A DNA stretch of 30,372 nucleotides, taken from contig BFEA01000028.1 in assembly GCA_003427395.1 (NCBI GenBank), forward strand, positions 4,404,976 through 4,435,347. The letters are read 5' to 3'. The notes under the pieces are model-generated. The model searched no databases. It saw only the letters and a program-made list of their open reading frames with translations, and was not told where the DNA came from. Made by a program: the position numbers and the translations under genes. Of the stretch, positions 29,986 to 30,372 are shown piece by piece. Source of the DNA: Chara braunii (lineage: Eukaryota > Streptophyta > Charophyceae > Charales > Characeae). Numbering within the stretch: position 1 is the stretch's first letter; each line of letters begins with the position of its first letter.

Positions 29986-30372
29986 TTTTGACTGATTTTG
30001 ATGCTTGTGTGTGTTGCGATTTATCTTCGGATACTTCAGTGAACTTTCCTCTAGTGTAGATGCTCTCAATCTTATGTTTTGGCTGATTTTGATGCTTGTG
30101 TGTGTTGCGGTTCATCTTGGGATACTTCGGTGAACTTTCCTCTAGCATAGATGTTCTCAATCTTGTGTTTTGGCTGATTTTGATACTTGTGTGTGTTTCG
30201 ATTCATCTTGGGATACTTCGGTGAACTTTCCTTTAGCATAGATGCTTTTAATCTTGTGTTTTGGCTGATTTTGATGCTTGTGTGTGTTACGATTCATCTT
30301 GGGATACTTCGGTGAACTTTCCTTTAGTGTAGATGCTCTCAATCTTGTGTTTTGGCTGATTTTGATGCTTGT
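29986..30372. repeat. 91-bp minisatellite, continuing past the window
   Basis: Units start at 29986, 30077, 30168, 30259 and 30350 (partial), each with core TTTTGGCTGATTTTGATGC, a GTGTGTGTT stretch, GATACTTCGGTGAAC and CTTTCC. The copies differ by a few bases. The 91-bp period is not a multiple of three, so the minus-strand ORFs across it shift meaning at every unit and are not likely genes. Confidence 0.85.

Noticed and set aside
29757-30059. Poly-Leu and poly-Phe ORFs
   Set aside because: They are translations of the TTC microsatellite.
29986-30372. CRISPR array
   Set aside because: The 91-bp units are contiguous without unique spacers, and the context is eukaryotic.

Overview
The window looks like a repeat-rich eukaryotic nuclear genome. 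It has no bacterial-style operons, rRNA or tRNA genes, and no intact host gene that I can recognise. It is built mainly from two LTR retrotransposons, one nested in the other, with microsatellites, minisatellites, one 685-base assembly gap (19618-20302) and scattered ambiguous bases. A charophyte alga such as Chara braunii is my best guess for the host. That rests on the overall style of the gag-pol sequences and on plant-type CCCTAAA motifs. The second pol also resembles elements of agaricomycete fungi, so a fungal host is not excluded.

Layout. 1-870: a degraded LTR-like segment on the minus strand. 870-3890: gene-less sequence with a dense GAACGCG heptamer cluster, homopolymer and pyrimidine tracts and two hairpins. 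About 3890-5615: a probable LTR on the plus strand, related to the minus-strand copy at the start of the window. It ends at a primer binding site complementary to a tRNA-Ala 3' end (5616-5636). 5637-7396: untranslated leader. 7407-10140: a tandem array of paralogous ORFs of about 250 codons (called A, B, C, D here). 10141-20603: a complete but decayed Ty3/Gypsy chromovirus on the minus strand, inserted inside ORF D. 20604-21203: the second half of ORF D. 21688-28198: gag, protease, reverse transcriptase, RNase H and integrase of the outer element on the plus strand. 28199-30372: gene-less tail with a TTC tract and a 91-bp minisatellite running off the window end.

How it fits together. The inner element has 316-bp LTRs beginning TGTAGCGGAC and ending GTCCGCTACA, and a 5-bp target duplication (ATGAT at 10136-10140 and 20604-20608). 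Without it, ORF D is continuous, in frame and 252 codons long, exactly the length of intact ORF A. The four ORFs therefore lie between the tRNA-Ala primer site and gag, so I infer that the outer retrotransposon carried a tandemly amplified family of accessory genes upstream of gag. Splice-acceptor-like sequences lie 10-18 nt before the start codons of A, D and gag, suggesting expression from alternatively spliced mRNAs. I do not recognise the accessory protein family, and it is the most promising novelty here.

Both elements are dead. The outer one has in-frame stops but keeps long open frames; the inner one has stops, several frameshifts, a 14-bp duplication in RT and a short integrase. The 3' LTR of the outer element is not seen in the window.
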